Below are positions 8,723 through 17,018 of a DNA stretch of 64,000 nt, in pieces. This DNA comes from Ktedonobacter robiniae (GTDB taxonomy: Bacteria; Chloroflexota; Ktedonobacteria; Ktedonobacterales; Ktedonobacteraceae). The position numbers and the translations under genes were made by a program. Below the pieces are notes generated by a model. It saw only the letters and a list, made by a program, of their open reading frames with translations. It was not told the origin of the DNA and made no database searches. Within the stretch, counting starts at the first letter, position 1. Every line of letters begins with the position of its first letter. The DNA lies in NCBI RefSeq assembly GCF_016587375.1, contig NZ_BNJG01000001.1:620001-684000 (forward strand), read 5' to 3'.

Positions 8723-9109
8723 GTGACCATACGCGTTCTAGCACTTGAGAAGGATCTCTTCTTCTCGGTCAAAATTCAAGACACACTACGCCACCACGAG
8801 ATGGAGGCCAGCATCGCGCGCACCCTGGCGACCTTTGAGGAACGCCTGGATGCCAGCGGCGAGGAGCGAGCCAACCTGGCCATCGTCAATATCTCCATCC
8901 GAGGCGTTGACTGGGAGGCAGCCATCCGCGCGGCCCGCGAGCGTGACTACCCCGTGCTCGCCTTTGGCTCACATATGGACCTCGATGCACGCACCAAGGC
9001 CCTGCAAGCCGGTGCCCAGCGTGTCGTCGCCAACTCCAAATTCGCCACCGACATGCCCGGCATCATCCACAGAATGCTGGAACAGCCTGGCGAACAACTC
9101 GACGAATAA
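8723..9109 (+). CDS. Degenerate (pseudo-)receiver domain protein
   Basis: 128 residues with the alternating strand/helix pattern of a CheY-like receiver: strand 1 ends in LALEKD, strand 3 reads LAIVNISIRG, strand 4 PVLAFGSH and strand 5 RVVANSKF. The phosphoacceptor aspartate of strand 3 is Asn, and the strand 5 Lys-Pro signature is absent, so phosphorylation is unlikely. Start is GTG 8723 after GGGGCGAG. It may act as a constitutive adaptor for its operon partner at 8181. Confidence 0.65.
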   Translation: MTIRVLALEKDLFFSVKIQDTLRHHEMEASIARTLATFEERLDASGEERANLAIVNISIRGVDWEAAIRAARERDYPVLAFGSHMDLDARTKALQAGAQRVVANSKFATDMPGIIHRMLEQPGEQLDE

Positions 9110-9136
9110 CCTGTCGAATAATCCGGCTAATTACCC

Positions 9137-9293
9137 GGTAGGGACCCGCTTTAGCGCGTCCAAAGGCGATTAATCGCCTGTAGGCGTAGCCCAAAACGTT
9201 CCATGGCTGCGGGTCGCCTGTTCACTGGCAAAGGATTGGCTTGCGCCGCACTGCCATGAATGGCATTTGGACGCGCTAAAGCGGGTCCCTACC
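9137..9293. repeat. Structured dispersed repeat R2, copy 1
   Basis: Outer arms 9137-9164 and 9266-9293 are exact 28-bp complements. Inside are the hairpins AGGCGATTAATCGCCT (left) and TGCCATGAATGGCA (right). A second copy in inverted orientation is at 52576-52741. No coding capacity. It could be a MITE-like element or a structured RNA. Confidence 0.7.
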
Positions 9294-9337
9294 AGATAGG
9301 GCGGGGTGAAAAGCCATTTCACGTGGTATTCTGTATA

Positions 9338-9385
9338 ACAAAAGAGTGTGAGCCATTTCGTAAGAAATGGCTCACACTCTTTTGT
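9338..9385. terminator. 22-bp inverted repeat downstream of the Fe-S carrier gene
   Basis: Arms 9338-9359 and 9364-9385 are exact complements with a 4-nt loop; the right arm ends in T-rich sequence. It lies 18 bp beyond the stop codon of the leftward Fe-S gene. Confidence 0.7.
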
Positions 9386-9403
9386 TTTTCTGCTTTTAAA
9401 GGT

Positions 9404-9814
9404 CTAGTGACCGCAACCGCAGCTGCGGGCCTCGCCGCCGCCCTCAGCGGTTTTGAAGGAATGGCCACAGCCACAGGAAGAGACGGCATTGGGGTTATTG
9501 ACGGTGAAGCCAGCACCCATCAGGCTATCAACATAGTCTACTTCACTACCATTGATATAACTGATGCTCATCTCGTCGACGAAGACTTTGATGCCACTCA
9601 TGTTGATCACGGTGTCACCTTCCTGCTCCTCGTCGAGGGTCATGCCATACTGGAGACCAGAACAACCGCCGCCAGCGACGAAGATGCGCAGACCGAGGCT
9701 AGGATCATTCTCCTGCTGCAACAGTTCGCTAACCTTCACAGCTGCGGTCGGGGTCATGGTGATGACCTGAGTCTCTGTCGCTGCTTGCTGGTTCTGCTCA
9801 ATCATGTATTTCAC
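9404..9814 (-). CDS. erpA: Iron-sulfur cluster insertion protein, A-type carrier (IscA/ErpA/HesB)
   Basis: 136 residues. The A-type carrier core is clear: GGGCSGLQYG carries the first cysteine, and SCGCGHSF near the end carries the CxC pair, together binding an Fe-S cluster for transfer to apoproteins. Start ATG 9814 follows AGAGG by 4 nt; ATG 9805 is an alternative. Oddly, the protein does not stop after the CxC motif: about 17 residues later it ends with a second SCGCGH, which could add metal ligands. The symbol is a family-level guess; IscA or SufA would be equally defensible. Confidence 0.85.
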   Translation of the reverse strand: MKYMIEQNQQAATETQVITMTPTAAVKVSELLQQENDPSLGLRIFVAGGGCSGLQYGMTLDEEQEGDTVINMSGIKVFVDEMSISYINGSEVDYVDSLMGAGFTVNNPNAVSSCGCGHSFKTAEGGGEARSCGCGH

Positions 9815-9964
9815 CTCTCATAGGGGCCATACAGCCCCAGGCAATCCGTATTAATAGACTAAAACGTGTTTTTCTGGCTTCGTTTGTGCGTATTATATCC
9901 TACACAAAATGAAGCGTCAAGATAACTGTACAAGCCCTAAAGGACCTGTAGGTAGTGTAGCACA

Positions 9965-9985
9965 GTAGCCGCGTACGCAAGTAGC
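9965..9985. repeat. Single arm of dispersed repeat R1
   Basis: GTAGCCGCGTACGCAAGTAGC, followed by GGG, is identical to the left arm of the palindrome at 24972-25028. It lies about 25 bp beyond the subtilase stop codon; no partner arm nearby. Confidence 0.6.
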
Positions 9986-10008
9986 GGGTTACAGCACAAC
10001 ACCATTCT

Positions 10009-11643
10009 CTATAAACCAAAACGCTGCTGCACCCGGATCATATTCCCTAATAGGGACGGAATTTCTGGCTCGGCTCCAAAGGGCGGCTCCCCTCGTCCAT
10101 CGCCGCGCGCGGCCAGGCGAATCATAGAGTTGGCCGCAGACCAGCCCTGGGCCATCAGGTGCGCGCCTAGCCCGCTGGCGATGGCCGTAGAGAACGAGGT
10201 TCCACACCAGTCAGCCCAGCCGATATCATTATGATCACCATTGGGAAAGGTCGAGGCAATATATAGACCCCGTACGGCATCAGGGAAGGTATTGCCATCC
10301 GCCACACCATAACCATCGCCGCCAAAGGTCGCGACCCCTGTATCCGCGGGGGCGATATTAGCAGCATTGGCAAACATCGATGCTTGCCCCTGGCTGTTGA
10401 CGGATGAGACGCTCAGGACCGAGTCGTAACGCGCGGGTGCGCGCGGCGGGCGCGGAGCTGCATTCTGTTGCCGGGATGCCACCGAGTCATTTCCGGCAGC
10501 GGCGATGATGAGCGCGCCATGGGCGTGTAGGCTCTCAAAGAGCAGGCGTAGCCCGGCCTCAACATGTTCCAGCAATCGCGTGACACCATAGAGCTGCGTC
10601 GTGGGCCACTGGCGCTGGTCCAGCCAGACATAGGGCAGACGGCGTACGTCGGGCATAATCGTCAGGCTCAGGTTAATGACCAGGCGCCGGATCGAGCCCG
10701 CAACCATCTCGCGCCCCAGGTCGCAGAGGGCCGCGAAGAGTGGATAGAGGTCCCCACCACCAAAGTCGTTGAGGACGCGGATCAGGCGTATACGAGCACG
10801 GGGCGCGACATCGCGGACCAGGCCCGTCACCGCCAGGCCATGGTCGGCCATATTATAGTAGCGCGCATCATTGTAGTAATCGCGGCCCGTGCGGACCTCA
10901 TTCGTCAGCGGATAGCGATCATACTCCACTGAGAACGCGCCATCTTCGTTGCGCAGGTCGGACGCCAGCTTTTGCAGCAGCCAGTTGCGACGAAACTCGG
11001 GCCGGGTCGCGGCGCTCATGATGCGATCGGGATGGGGCGCGCTATCCAGAATAGCCACCAGGACATCTTCGGCAGACCTGGTATCCAGCGGAATGTCAGG
11101 CTCCATGAGGCGCATGCGCCAACCTATCAGGGCGTTGCTGGGCGCGGGGGCCTCTAGCTGGGGCGCGGGACGCGGCGGCAGCGCCGGTCCCCCTTCACTA
11201 AAGTAGAACGGGGCCGCTGTCACCAGCCAGTTGGGCATGGCCGAAACGATCTGCAAGCCTTGCTGTGCCAGGAGATCCAGGCGGGCTTGCAGGTAAGAGA
11301 GGACCATAGGCGTAGCATCCGCCACGCCCGGGTCCATATGGCGGGCGTGAAAGAAGATCGCGAGTAGTGGCTGCTTGCGGTGCAGGCCAAAAATAAATGA
11401 GCGACGACGCACTGGCGGCATCGTCGGACTCCCCTTCCACCTTCCCGCCGTACCATACGGCTCCAGCGCCAGTTGATATGGAGACAGAAATGTGTTGAGT
11501 CGAGTGCGGACCTGCTCTAACAAGGACTCCAGGGCCTCATCAGCAGGCAGGCGCGATAAACGCACCACAACGACCAGTTCACCGGGAATCCAATGGTAAA
11601 GCTCGTTGGGCGCGCCCATAACCTCCGAATAACTACGAGACAT
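10009..11643 (-). CDS. Subtilisin-like (S8) serine protease without signal peptide
   Basis: 544 residues. The S8 triad is visible: D200 in VAILDSAP, H268 in ADHGLAVTGLV and S483 in WCGTSFSTAIASG, with oxyanion N385 in AAAGND. The ~190-residue N-terminal part shows no family I recognise and no signal peptide or membrane segment. The enzyme may therefore act in the cytoplasm or leave by an unrecognised route. The long insertion between D and H (about 67 residues) is larger than in secreted subtilisins. Confidence 0.82.
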   Translation of the reverse strand: MSRSYSEVMGAPNELYHWIPGELVVVVRLSRLPADEALESLLEQVRTRLNTFLSPYQLALEPYGTAGRWKGSPTMPPVRRRSFIFGLHRKQPLLAIFFHARHMDPGVADATPMVLSYLQARLDLLAQQGLQIVSAMPNWLVTAAPFYFSEGGPALPPRPAPQLEAPAPSNALIGWRMRLMEPDIPLDTRSAEDVLVAILDSAPHPDRIMSAATRPEFRRNWLLQKLASDLRNEDGAFSVEYDRYPLTNEVRTGRDYYNDARYYNMADHGLAVTGLVRDVAPRARIRLIRVLNDFGGGDLYPLFAALCDLGREMVAGSIRRLVINLSLTIMPDVRRLPYVWLDQRQWPTTQLYGVTRLLEHVEAGLRLLFESLHAHGALIIAAAGNDSVASRQQNAAPRPPRAPARYDSVLSVSSVNSQGQASMFANAANIAPADTGVATFGGDGYGVADGNTFPDAVRGLYIASTFPNGDHNDIGWADWCGTSFSTAIASGLGAHLMAQGWSAANSMIRLAARGDGRGEPPFGAEPEIPSLLGNMIRVQQRFGL

Positions 11644-11905
11644 GCGGGCATGCTCCCCCTCTAGTGGTGTGGGACGTGTGTGCCCTCCGGGGCAAATTGT
11701 GCGTATGAGTGGAAATGTTAAACCAAAGAGCTAGAAATGAAGCGCATTCGTTAGCCTCAATTATAGCTGAAGCGGCACCAGGAAACAACGTTCCACAGCA
11801 CTTTCCTGCTACAATGAAGGGGTGAAAGAGGCTCGTTTTTACATAGGCGCCCGATTTATCGCGCGCCTATGGATTTTGGATGGCCATCACCAGAAGGAGA
11901 GAGAG

Positions 11906-12991
11906 ATGTACGCGGAGCAATTGTATCAGACGCTGCGGGAGTTAATTCGCCTCCCGAGTACTTCGGGGCATGAGGAGCGGGTGCGCGAGTATCTTGCCCG
12001 AACGCTTGCCAGCCGAGGACTGGAGAGCACCGTTGATTCCCAGGGGAACTTGATCGCCTTCCTGCCGGGCGAGGGCCACCCCCTCTTACTTAACGCGCAT
12101 ATGGACCGCGTGCCGCCGGGTCTGGGGCATGAGCCGGTCCTGCGCGAGGGTGTGCTCTACAGCGATGGCACAACCAACCTGGGCGCCGACGACTGCGCCG
12201 GGTTGACAATCATCCTGGAGGTACTGCGGCGCACGCTGGAGCAAGGCCTGCCCCACCCACCGCTGGTGCTGCTCTTCACCGTCATGGAGGAAACCGGCCT
12301 GTGTGGGGCCTCGCGCTTCGATGCCAGTGCCTGGCATATTGAAGAGGGATTGGTCTTTGACAATGCCTTTGAGGCGGGCGTGGTCGTCTCGCAGGGCGCG
12401 GCCTACGAGGCCTTTGACGTCACCATCGAGGGGAAGACCGGCCATCCTGGCAAGGACCTGGCCCAGACTATCAATGTCCTGAGCATCTTCCGCGAGACGC
12501 CGCTCACCCTGGGCGCGCTCAATGAGGATCAGACACGCATCAATATCGGGCGTATTACGGCTGGCAGCGCGCGCAACGCCGTTCCCGCCACGCTGACGCT
12601 TGAGGGCGAGCTACGCAGTTTTGAGCCAGAGGCGACCATTCAGCGCTACAGGCAGGAGCTTAAGGAGGCCTTCACGCACACAGCACAGCAAGCAGGTGGC
12701 TCGGCACACGTCAAGTTCAATACACACTCGCGTGGCTATCGCGTCGATCCCGGCGAGCCGCTGCTCCAGGTCTATGGCGAAGCCCTGCGTCAGCGTGGAG
12801 CACAGCTTGAGCTACGTCCAACCTTCATTGGCAGCGACGCCAGCGGCTTCCGCGCCTCGGGCATTCGCGCCTTTACCGTCTCCACCGGCGTCGTCAACGA
12901 GCACTCCTTCGAAGAATATGTCGCGCTCGCCCCCCTGGAGCAACTCGTACAGGACACCCTGCGCCTACTTGCCCTCTGGGTTAATAGATAA
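11906..12991 (+). CDS. M20-family metallopeptidase (PepT-like)
   Basis: 361 residues. ATG 11906 follows AAGGAG, and earlier in-frame sequence is not protein-like. Dinuclear zinc ligands are visible: H65 and D67 (NAHMDRVPPG), bridging D95 (GADDCAG), catalytic E128 with E129 (MEETG), D152 (FDNA) and a C-terminal H (VNEHSFEEY). A lid/dimerisation domain interrupts the catalytic domain, as in tripeptidases and carboxypeptidases. It is probably a cytosolic aminopeptidase on small peptides. The last codons form the left arm of a 32-bp palindrome. Confidence 0.85.
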   Translation: MYAEQLYQTLRELIRLPSTSGHEERVREYLARTLASRGLESTVDSQGNLIAFLPGEGHPLLLNAHMDRVPPGLGHEPVLREGVLYSDGTTNLGADDCAGLTIILEVLRRTLEQGLPHPPLVLLFTVMEETGLCGASRFDASAWHIEEGLVFDNAFEAGVVVSQGAAYEAFDVTIEGKTGHPGKDLAQTINVLSIFRETPLTLGALNEDQTRINIGRITAGSARNAVPATLTLEGELRSFEPEATIQRYRQELKEAFTHTAQQAGGSAHVKFNTHSRGYRVDPGEPLLQVYGEALRQRGAQLELRPTFIGSDASGFRASGIRAFTVSTGVVNEHSFEEYVALAPLEQLVQDTLRLLALWVNR

Positions 12992-13044
12992 CAGACAGGG
13001 GCTGGATGCTGTGCATCCAGCCCCTGTCTGTTATCTATTAACCC
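12978..13044. terminator. Perfect 32-bp palindrome spanning both stop codons of convergent genes
   Basis: Arms 12978-13009 and 13013-13044 are exact complements with a TGT loop. The left arm includes the last codons and stop of the peptidase; the right arm includes the stop of the leftward membrane-protein gene. Probably a bidirectional terminator. Confidence 0.8.
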
Positions 13045-13484
13045 TTCTTCTCTTCTTTTCGACCAGACATGTGCTTGGCGATCTCGATACTGGCCCAACT
13101 AAAGTAGGCGTTGGTGAAGAGTAGCACGGCACAGGCCGCAACGAAGCCCCAGCCCAGGCCAACGACCGCATTTGTGTTCGCCCCTACCCCGTTTGCCAGC
13201 GCAACACCAAAGGCAATAAAGATGGGAATGACCGCAATCACGGAGATGATACCGAGCCACATACGCATGACGTTCATCCGGGAGATCTCTTCACGCGCCT
13301 TGTCGTCAGCGCCGGACTCCTGGCGCATGCGCTTGATGATCATATCAGCGAACATCTCGTCGCCATCGGCGTTGAGCTTCTGCTCTCTGTTCTGTCCAGA
13401 GCGATACTCGTCATCACCCCGGTAGCCTTCATAGCTGTCCTGCCAGGCTTTGGCCTGTCCTTCTTGCTCCTGCATATGAGACAT
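13038..13484 (-). CDS. Hypothetical protein with two C-terminal TM segments
   Basis: 148 residues from ATG 13484, which follows GAGGAG; in-frame codons further upstream look non-coding. The N-terminal ~70 residues are polar, charged and Gln/Glu/Arg-rich (cytoplasmic). Two hydrophobic helices follow (MWLGIISVIAVIPIFIAF and GWGFVAACAVLLFTNAYF), then a short Lys/Glu tail. Family not recognised. Confidence 0.7.
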   Translation of the reverse strand: MSHMQEQEGQAKAWQDSYEGYRGDDEYRSGQNREQKLNADGDEMFADMIIKRMRQESGADDKAREEISRMNVMRMWLGIISVIAVIPIFIAFGVALANGVGANTNAVVGLGWGFVAACAVLLFTNAYFSWASIEIAKHMSGRKEEKKG

Positions 13485-13613
13485 CGCTTCGCTCCTCTTT
13501 GACCATTTTGACAAATAAAACTTTATTCCATGTTCTATACGCAGGAATACCAAACAGGTTAGAGAGATGTAACATCTACTTGTGTGCTACGACTGTGTGG
13601 GTGAGGCCCCTGG

Positions 13614-14192
13614 ATGATATGTACGTACATTCAAAAAATGGAATTTAAAAGAATGTTATTGAGATCGAGTCAAAAGATACATCCCAGATCGTCGAGCACG
13701 ACGGAATTATTTGAGCGCTATGCTCCGGCTGTCTTCACCTTTCTGAAACAACGTATTAATTCACGGGAAGACGCCGAGGATATGCTGCTCGATATCTTTA
13801 CGGCCGTGCTGGAGAACGAGCAGGTTCACGATTGGTCGGAAGTTGAACAACGCCGCTGGATCTGGCGCGTGGCGCGCAACAAGATGGTGGATGCCTACCG
13901 CAAGTCTGCTCGCATAGCGCCGGTACCGCTGGAGGATGCCTTCGACGGTCTCTTCGCTGACGAAGCGCACGCGCCTGAACAAACGGCTTTACGCGGTGAG
14001 GAATACACGCAGCTACGCGCGGCTATAGGCACTCTACCGCCCTTGCAGCAGCAGATTCTGACCCTGCGTTTTGTACACGAGATGCGTAGCGCCGATATCG
14101 CCAAACAGGTAGGTAAAAGCGACGGAGCGGTGCGCGTTCTACTCTCACGGGCGCTCAACGCACTGCGCCGTGTCTGTAGTGAGAAGATTTAG
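13614..14192 (+). CDS. ECF-type RNA polymerase sigma factor
   Basis: 192 residues. Sigma region 2 covers about 25-90 (FERYAPAVFTFL, then DAEDMLLDIF and WIWRVARNKMVDAYRK). Region 4 covers 135-190 (LPPLQQQILTLRF, then SADIAKQVGKSDGAVRVLLSRAL). No C-terminal extension. Starts at 13638 or 13653 are also possible, since no clear ribosome-binding site is seen. The next gene begins 17 nt downstream and encodes a membrane protein with a cytoplasmic N-terminus, so this is probably a sigma/anti-sigma pair. Confidence 0.87.
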   Translation: MICTYIQKMEFKRMLLRSSQKIHPRSSSTTELFERYAPAVFTFLKQRINSREDAEDMLLDIFTAVLENEQVHDWSEVEQRRWIWRVARNKMVDAYRKSARIAPVPLEDAFDGLFADEAHAPEQTALRGEEYTQLRAAIGTLPPLQQQILTLRFVHEMRSADIAKQVGKSDGAVRVLLSRALNALRRVCSEKI

Positions 14193-14208
14193 GGAGAGCC
14201 AAAAGATA

Positions 14209-15711
14209 ATGGCAGAACACAAAGATTTCTTCCTACCGGGACAGGTAGACGAACAGATAGAACAGCTTTTACACGAGGGTGGTCCCACGCGGAGAGAGCA
14301 GCGGCTCGCCAGGTCACTGCCAACCCTCATGCGCGACCATGAAGACCAGCAATCCTTGCAGCGCGTCCTGAGCAAACTGCACAGCAATCTCAAGGCGACA
14401 ACGCCCGAGGACATAAACATCGTATCCCTCCCACAACAGCGCCAGCGCAGAGGAATAAACGCCGGGAATGCGCCAGCCGGGCGGAAGCCGAAAACGCTGC
14501 CCAGGGCCTTCACGCTTCTGGCCGCCTGCCTCGTCCTGGTAGCCGTGGTTGGCAGCCTGCTCCTCGTGCTGAACGCCGCCCAGCAGAAGAGAAACACCTC
14601 CAATAATACAGCGGCCCATACGCAGACACCAGCGCCTCACAAGACTGTCCAGAGCGAGGCACCAGGAAAGATTGTATACCAATCTGAAGACTACGATAAT
14701 GCCTCTGCCCTGCAGTGGTCGCCCAATGGGCAGCGCCTGGCAGGCATACTTACTAATAATAGTAATATAACGCTCGCAAGCTGGGATGCAAAAACCGGTG
14801 CTCATAAACTCACCTATGCCATCTCCCCTGGTGAAACAAATGTAAGCAATGTCGTCTGGTCCCCTGATGGCAAATACTTGATGGTTTCGGGTAGCTCAAA
14901 GATCTACATCTTTAACGCTCAGACTACACAACAGGTCAGAATCTTACCTGTTCCCAGCGGGACAGCTAGCACAGCCTCACATGTTATGAGCAACGCAACG
15001 ACGCATGGCACCTTCTTTAGCAGCCAGGTCTCACTCTCAGGTGGGTTTAACTTTGGCAAAGCTATCTGGTCGCCTGATAACAGATACATTGCCGCGAGCT
15101 ATCACGCGGAGGATTCGCGCAACGAACTCTTTGTTTGGAAGGCAGCCGATGGCACTCTCGTCAAGACTCTGGACAAATTCCCAGACAATATTACCAACAT
15201 CTTGTGGTCGCCCGATGGAGGTTCGTTAGCAACGCTGGCCTATCCATACTCAAAGGATGGCGTCACAACCACGGCCATCATCTGGGACACCAACACCTGG
15301 GAGAAGCTCAGAGAATATCCCGCCATTAGCTCGCTCAGCTGGTCGCCCGATGGCAAGCAAATCGCTATTGCGGACGCCGACTCCTCCACAGGGCTGGGCA
15401 AGGCCATCCGCATCGTCGATGCCCACAGCGGGCAAACCATCAAGCAATTGATCTCGGAGAAAAACATTTTCGCGATCAACTGGTCACCCGATGGAAACAG
15501 GATTGAAGTTGAATTGCAAAGTACGCACTTCACCATACAGCTTCTGGATGCCTCAAACGGCGCTGTTCTCTACGCATTTACGGGACATGGTTATGACGGA
15601 GCCTGGTCCCCAGATGGGAGATATATCGCCTCCAGTCAGTCAGTTGACGTAGTAGATGCTAATAAACATCACTACACCAAAGCCCATCTCCTCGTCTGGG
15701 TAGCGAAATAA
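14209..15711 (+). CDS. Membrane-anchored WD40 beta-propeller, putative anti-sigma factor
   Basis: 500 residues. ATG 14209 follows AGGGAG, which overlaps the sigma-factor stop codon. About 100 cytoplasmic residues precede one TM helix (FTLLAACLVLVAVVGSLLLV). The outer part holds seven WD40/TolB-type blades, each marked by WSPDG or a close variant (WSPNG, WSPDN). Seven blades close a complete propeller. By position and topology it should hold the ECF factor at the membrane and release it in response to an extracytoplasmic signal (inference). No canonical anti-sigma zinc motif was seen. Confidence 0.8.
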   Translation: MAEHKDFFLPGQVDEQIEQLLHEGGPTRREQRLARSLPTLMRDHEDQQSLQRVLSKLHSNLKATTPEDINIVSLPQQRQRRGINAGNAPAGRKPKTLPRAFTLLAACLVLVAVVGSLLLVLNAAQQKRNTSNNTAAHTQTPAPHKTVQSEAPGKIVYQSEDYDNASALQWSPNGQRLAGILTNNSNITLASWDAKTGAHKLTYAISPGETNVSNVVWSPDGKYLMVSGSSKIYIFNAQTTQQVRILPVPSGTASTASHVMSNATTHGTFFSSQVSLSGGFNFGKAIWSPDNRYIAASYHAEDSRNELFVWKAADGTLVKTLDKFPDNITNILWSPDGGSLATLAYPYSKDGVTTTAIIWDTNTWEKLREYPAISSLSWSPDGKQIAIADADSSTGLGKAIRIVDAHSGQTIKQLISEKNIFAINWSPDGNRIEVELQSTHFTIQLLDASNGAVLYAFTGHGYDGAWSPDGRYIASSQSVDVVDANKHHYTKAHLLVWVAK

Positions 15712-15714
15712 GTT

Positions 15715-15773
15715 TTATACATAAACGCCACGCCGCGTCCCCTTCTGGGACGCGGCGTGGCGTTTATGTATAA
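15715..15773. terminator. 27-bp perfect inverted repeat after the WD40 gene
   Basis: Arms 15715-15741 and 15747-15773 are exact complements with a CTTCT loop, beginning 4 nt after the stop codon. Confidence 0.75.
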
Positions 15774-15804
15774 CTCATCCCTATGAGAGGGAATAAGCGC
15801 GTGT

Positions 15805-15810
15805 TATAAT
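15805..15810 (+). promoter_or_regulatory. Candidate -10 box TATAAT for trxB
   Basis: TATAAT inside GTGTTATAATCAG, about 160 bp upstream of trxB and just after the preceding terminator. No good -35 is seen, so support is limited. Confidence 0.35.
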
Positions 15811-15970
15811 CAGTGGACATTATTTTTTGTGGTGAGGATCAGCAGGGCAAGCCTATAGGAAAAACTCGGGCATAAATTGGGCGCGCTCGCTGTTTTCATA
15901 GGCGAAAGCAATTCACTGGCAATACGCAAAGCAGACTTAGCTTCCAAAATAAAAGTGAGGATTGAGAGAC

Positions 15971-16921
15971 ATGGCGAAGGTTTACGGCACAATCATTATC
16001 GGCTCAGGCCCCTCGGGCTATACGGCGGCGATCTACGCGGCTCGCTCCAATATGTCCGTCCTGGTGCTTCAGGGCTATCAGACCGGCGGTCAGTTGATGC
16101 AGACGAGCGAGGTCGAGAACTATCCCGGCTTCGAGGATGGCGTCATGGGACCGGAGATGATGGAGAAGTTCGAGAAACAGGCGCAGCGCTTCGGGGCCGA
16201 ATTGGTACCTGAGGACGCCATCAAGATCGATACCAGCGCGAAGCCCTTCACGGTCACGACAGATAGCGCCAAGTATCAGGGGCATACGATCATCATCGCC
16301 ACGGGCGCCAGCGCGCAGTGGCTGGGCCTGCCCAATGAGCAGCGCTTACAGGGGCGCGGCGTCTCGGCCTGTGCAACCTGTGATGGCTTCTTCTTCCGTG
16401 GCAAGGATGTCGTGGTCGTGGGTGGCGGCGATACCGCGATGGAGGAGGCAACCTTCCTGACGCGCTACGCTAACCATGTGACCCTGGTCCATCGCCGTGA
16501 CTCTTTCCGCGCCAGCAAGATCATGCAGGATCGCGCGCGCAACAATCCGAAGGTCAGCATCGTCCTGGAGAGCGAGGTCGCTGACGTCCTAGGTGAGGAA
16601 GAGGTGACCGGCGTACGCCTGCGCAACGTCAGGACTGGTGAGGAGAGCACGCTCGACGCGCATGGTCTCTTCATCGCCATCGGCCACAAGCCCAACACCG
16701 AGATCTTCAAGGGCCTGGTCCAGATGGACGCTCAGGGCTATATCGACCCGGTCGAGTACACCATGACCAATATCCCTGGCATCTTCGCTGCCGGTGACGT
16801 CACCGACCACCGCTATCGCCAAGCCGTGACCGCCGCCGCCGATGGCTGCCGCGCCGCCATCGACGTCGAGCGCTGGCTGGAGAACCAGGGCATCCACGTC
16901 GGCATCGAGAACTGGGAATAA
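15971..16921 (+). CDS. trxB: Thioredoxin reductase (NADPH)
   Basis: 316 residues, the standard length of the low-Mr enzyme. It has the FAD-binding GSGPSGYTAA, the redox pair C134-A-T-C137 (SACATCDGFF), the NADPH-binding GGGDTAMEEA, HRRDSFRAS, and the FAD motif GIFAAGDV near the C-terminus. It reduces thioredoxin with NADPH in the cytoplasm. ATG 15971 is chosen over the in-frame TTG 15962. The gene stands alone between two palindromic terminators. Confidence 0.95.
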   Translation: MAKVYGTIIIGSGPSGYTAAIYAARSNMSVLVLQGYQTGGQLMQTSEVENYPGFEDGVMGPEMMEKFEKQAQRFGAELVPEDAIKIDTSAKPFTVTTDSAKYQGHTIIIATGASAQWLGLPNEQRLQGRGVSACATCDGFFFRGKDVVVVGGGDTAMEEATFLTRYANHVTLVHRRDSFRASKIMQDRARNNPKVSIVLESEVADVLGEEEVTGVRLRNVRTGEESTLDAHGLFIAIGHKPNTEIFKGLVQMDAQGYIDPVEYTMTNIPGIFAAGDVTDHRYRQAVTAAADGCRAAIDVERWLENQGIHVGIENWE

Positions 16922-16925
16922 ATAT

Positions 16926-16987
16926 TGTTGAAAGAGGATGTAGACAGGGGCGTGCTCGCACGCCCCTGTCTACATCCTCTTTCAACA
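16926..16987. terminator. 30-bp perfect inverted repeat after trxB
   Basis: Arms 16926-16955 and 16958-16987 are exact complements with a 2-nt centre. It starts 5 nt after the trxB stop and ends 31 nt before the next start codon. Confidence 0.75.
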
Positions 16988-17018
16988 TTACCCATGTTTT
17001 TTGTGGAGGATTTTTTTC

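Noticed and set aside
9137..9293. Insertion sequence
   Set aside because: No transposase frame fits; only 157 bp; treated as a structured non-coding repeat.
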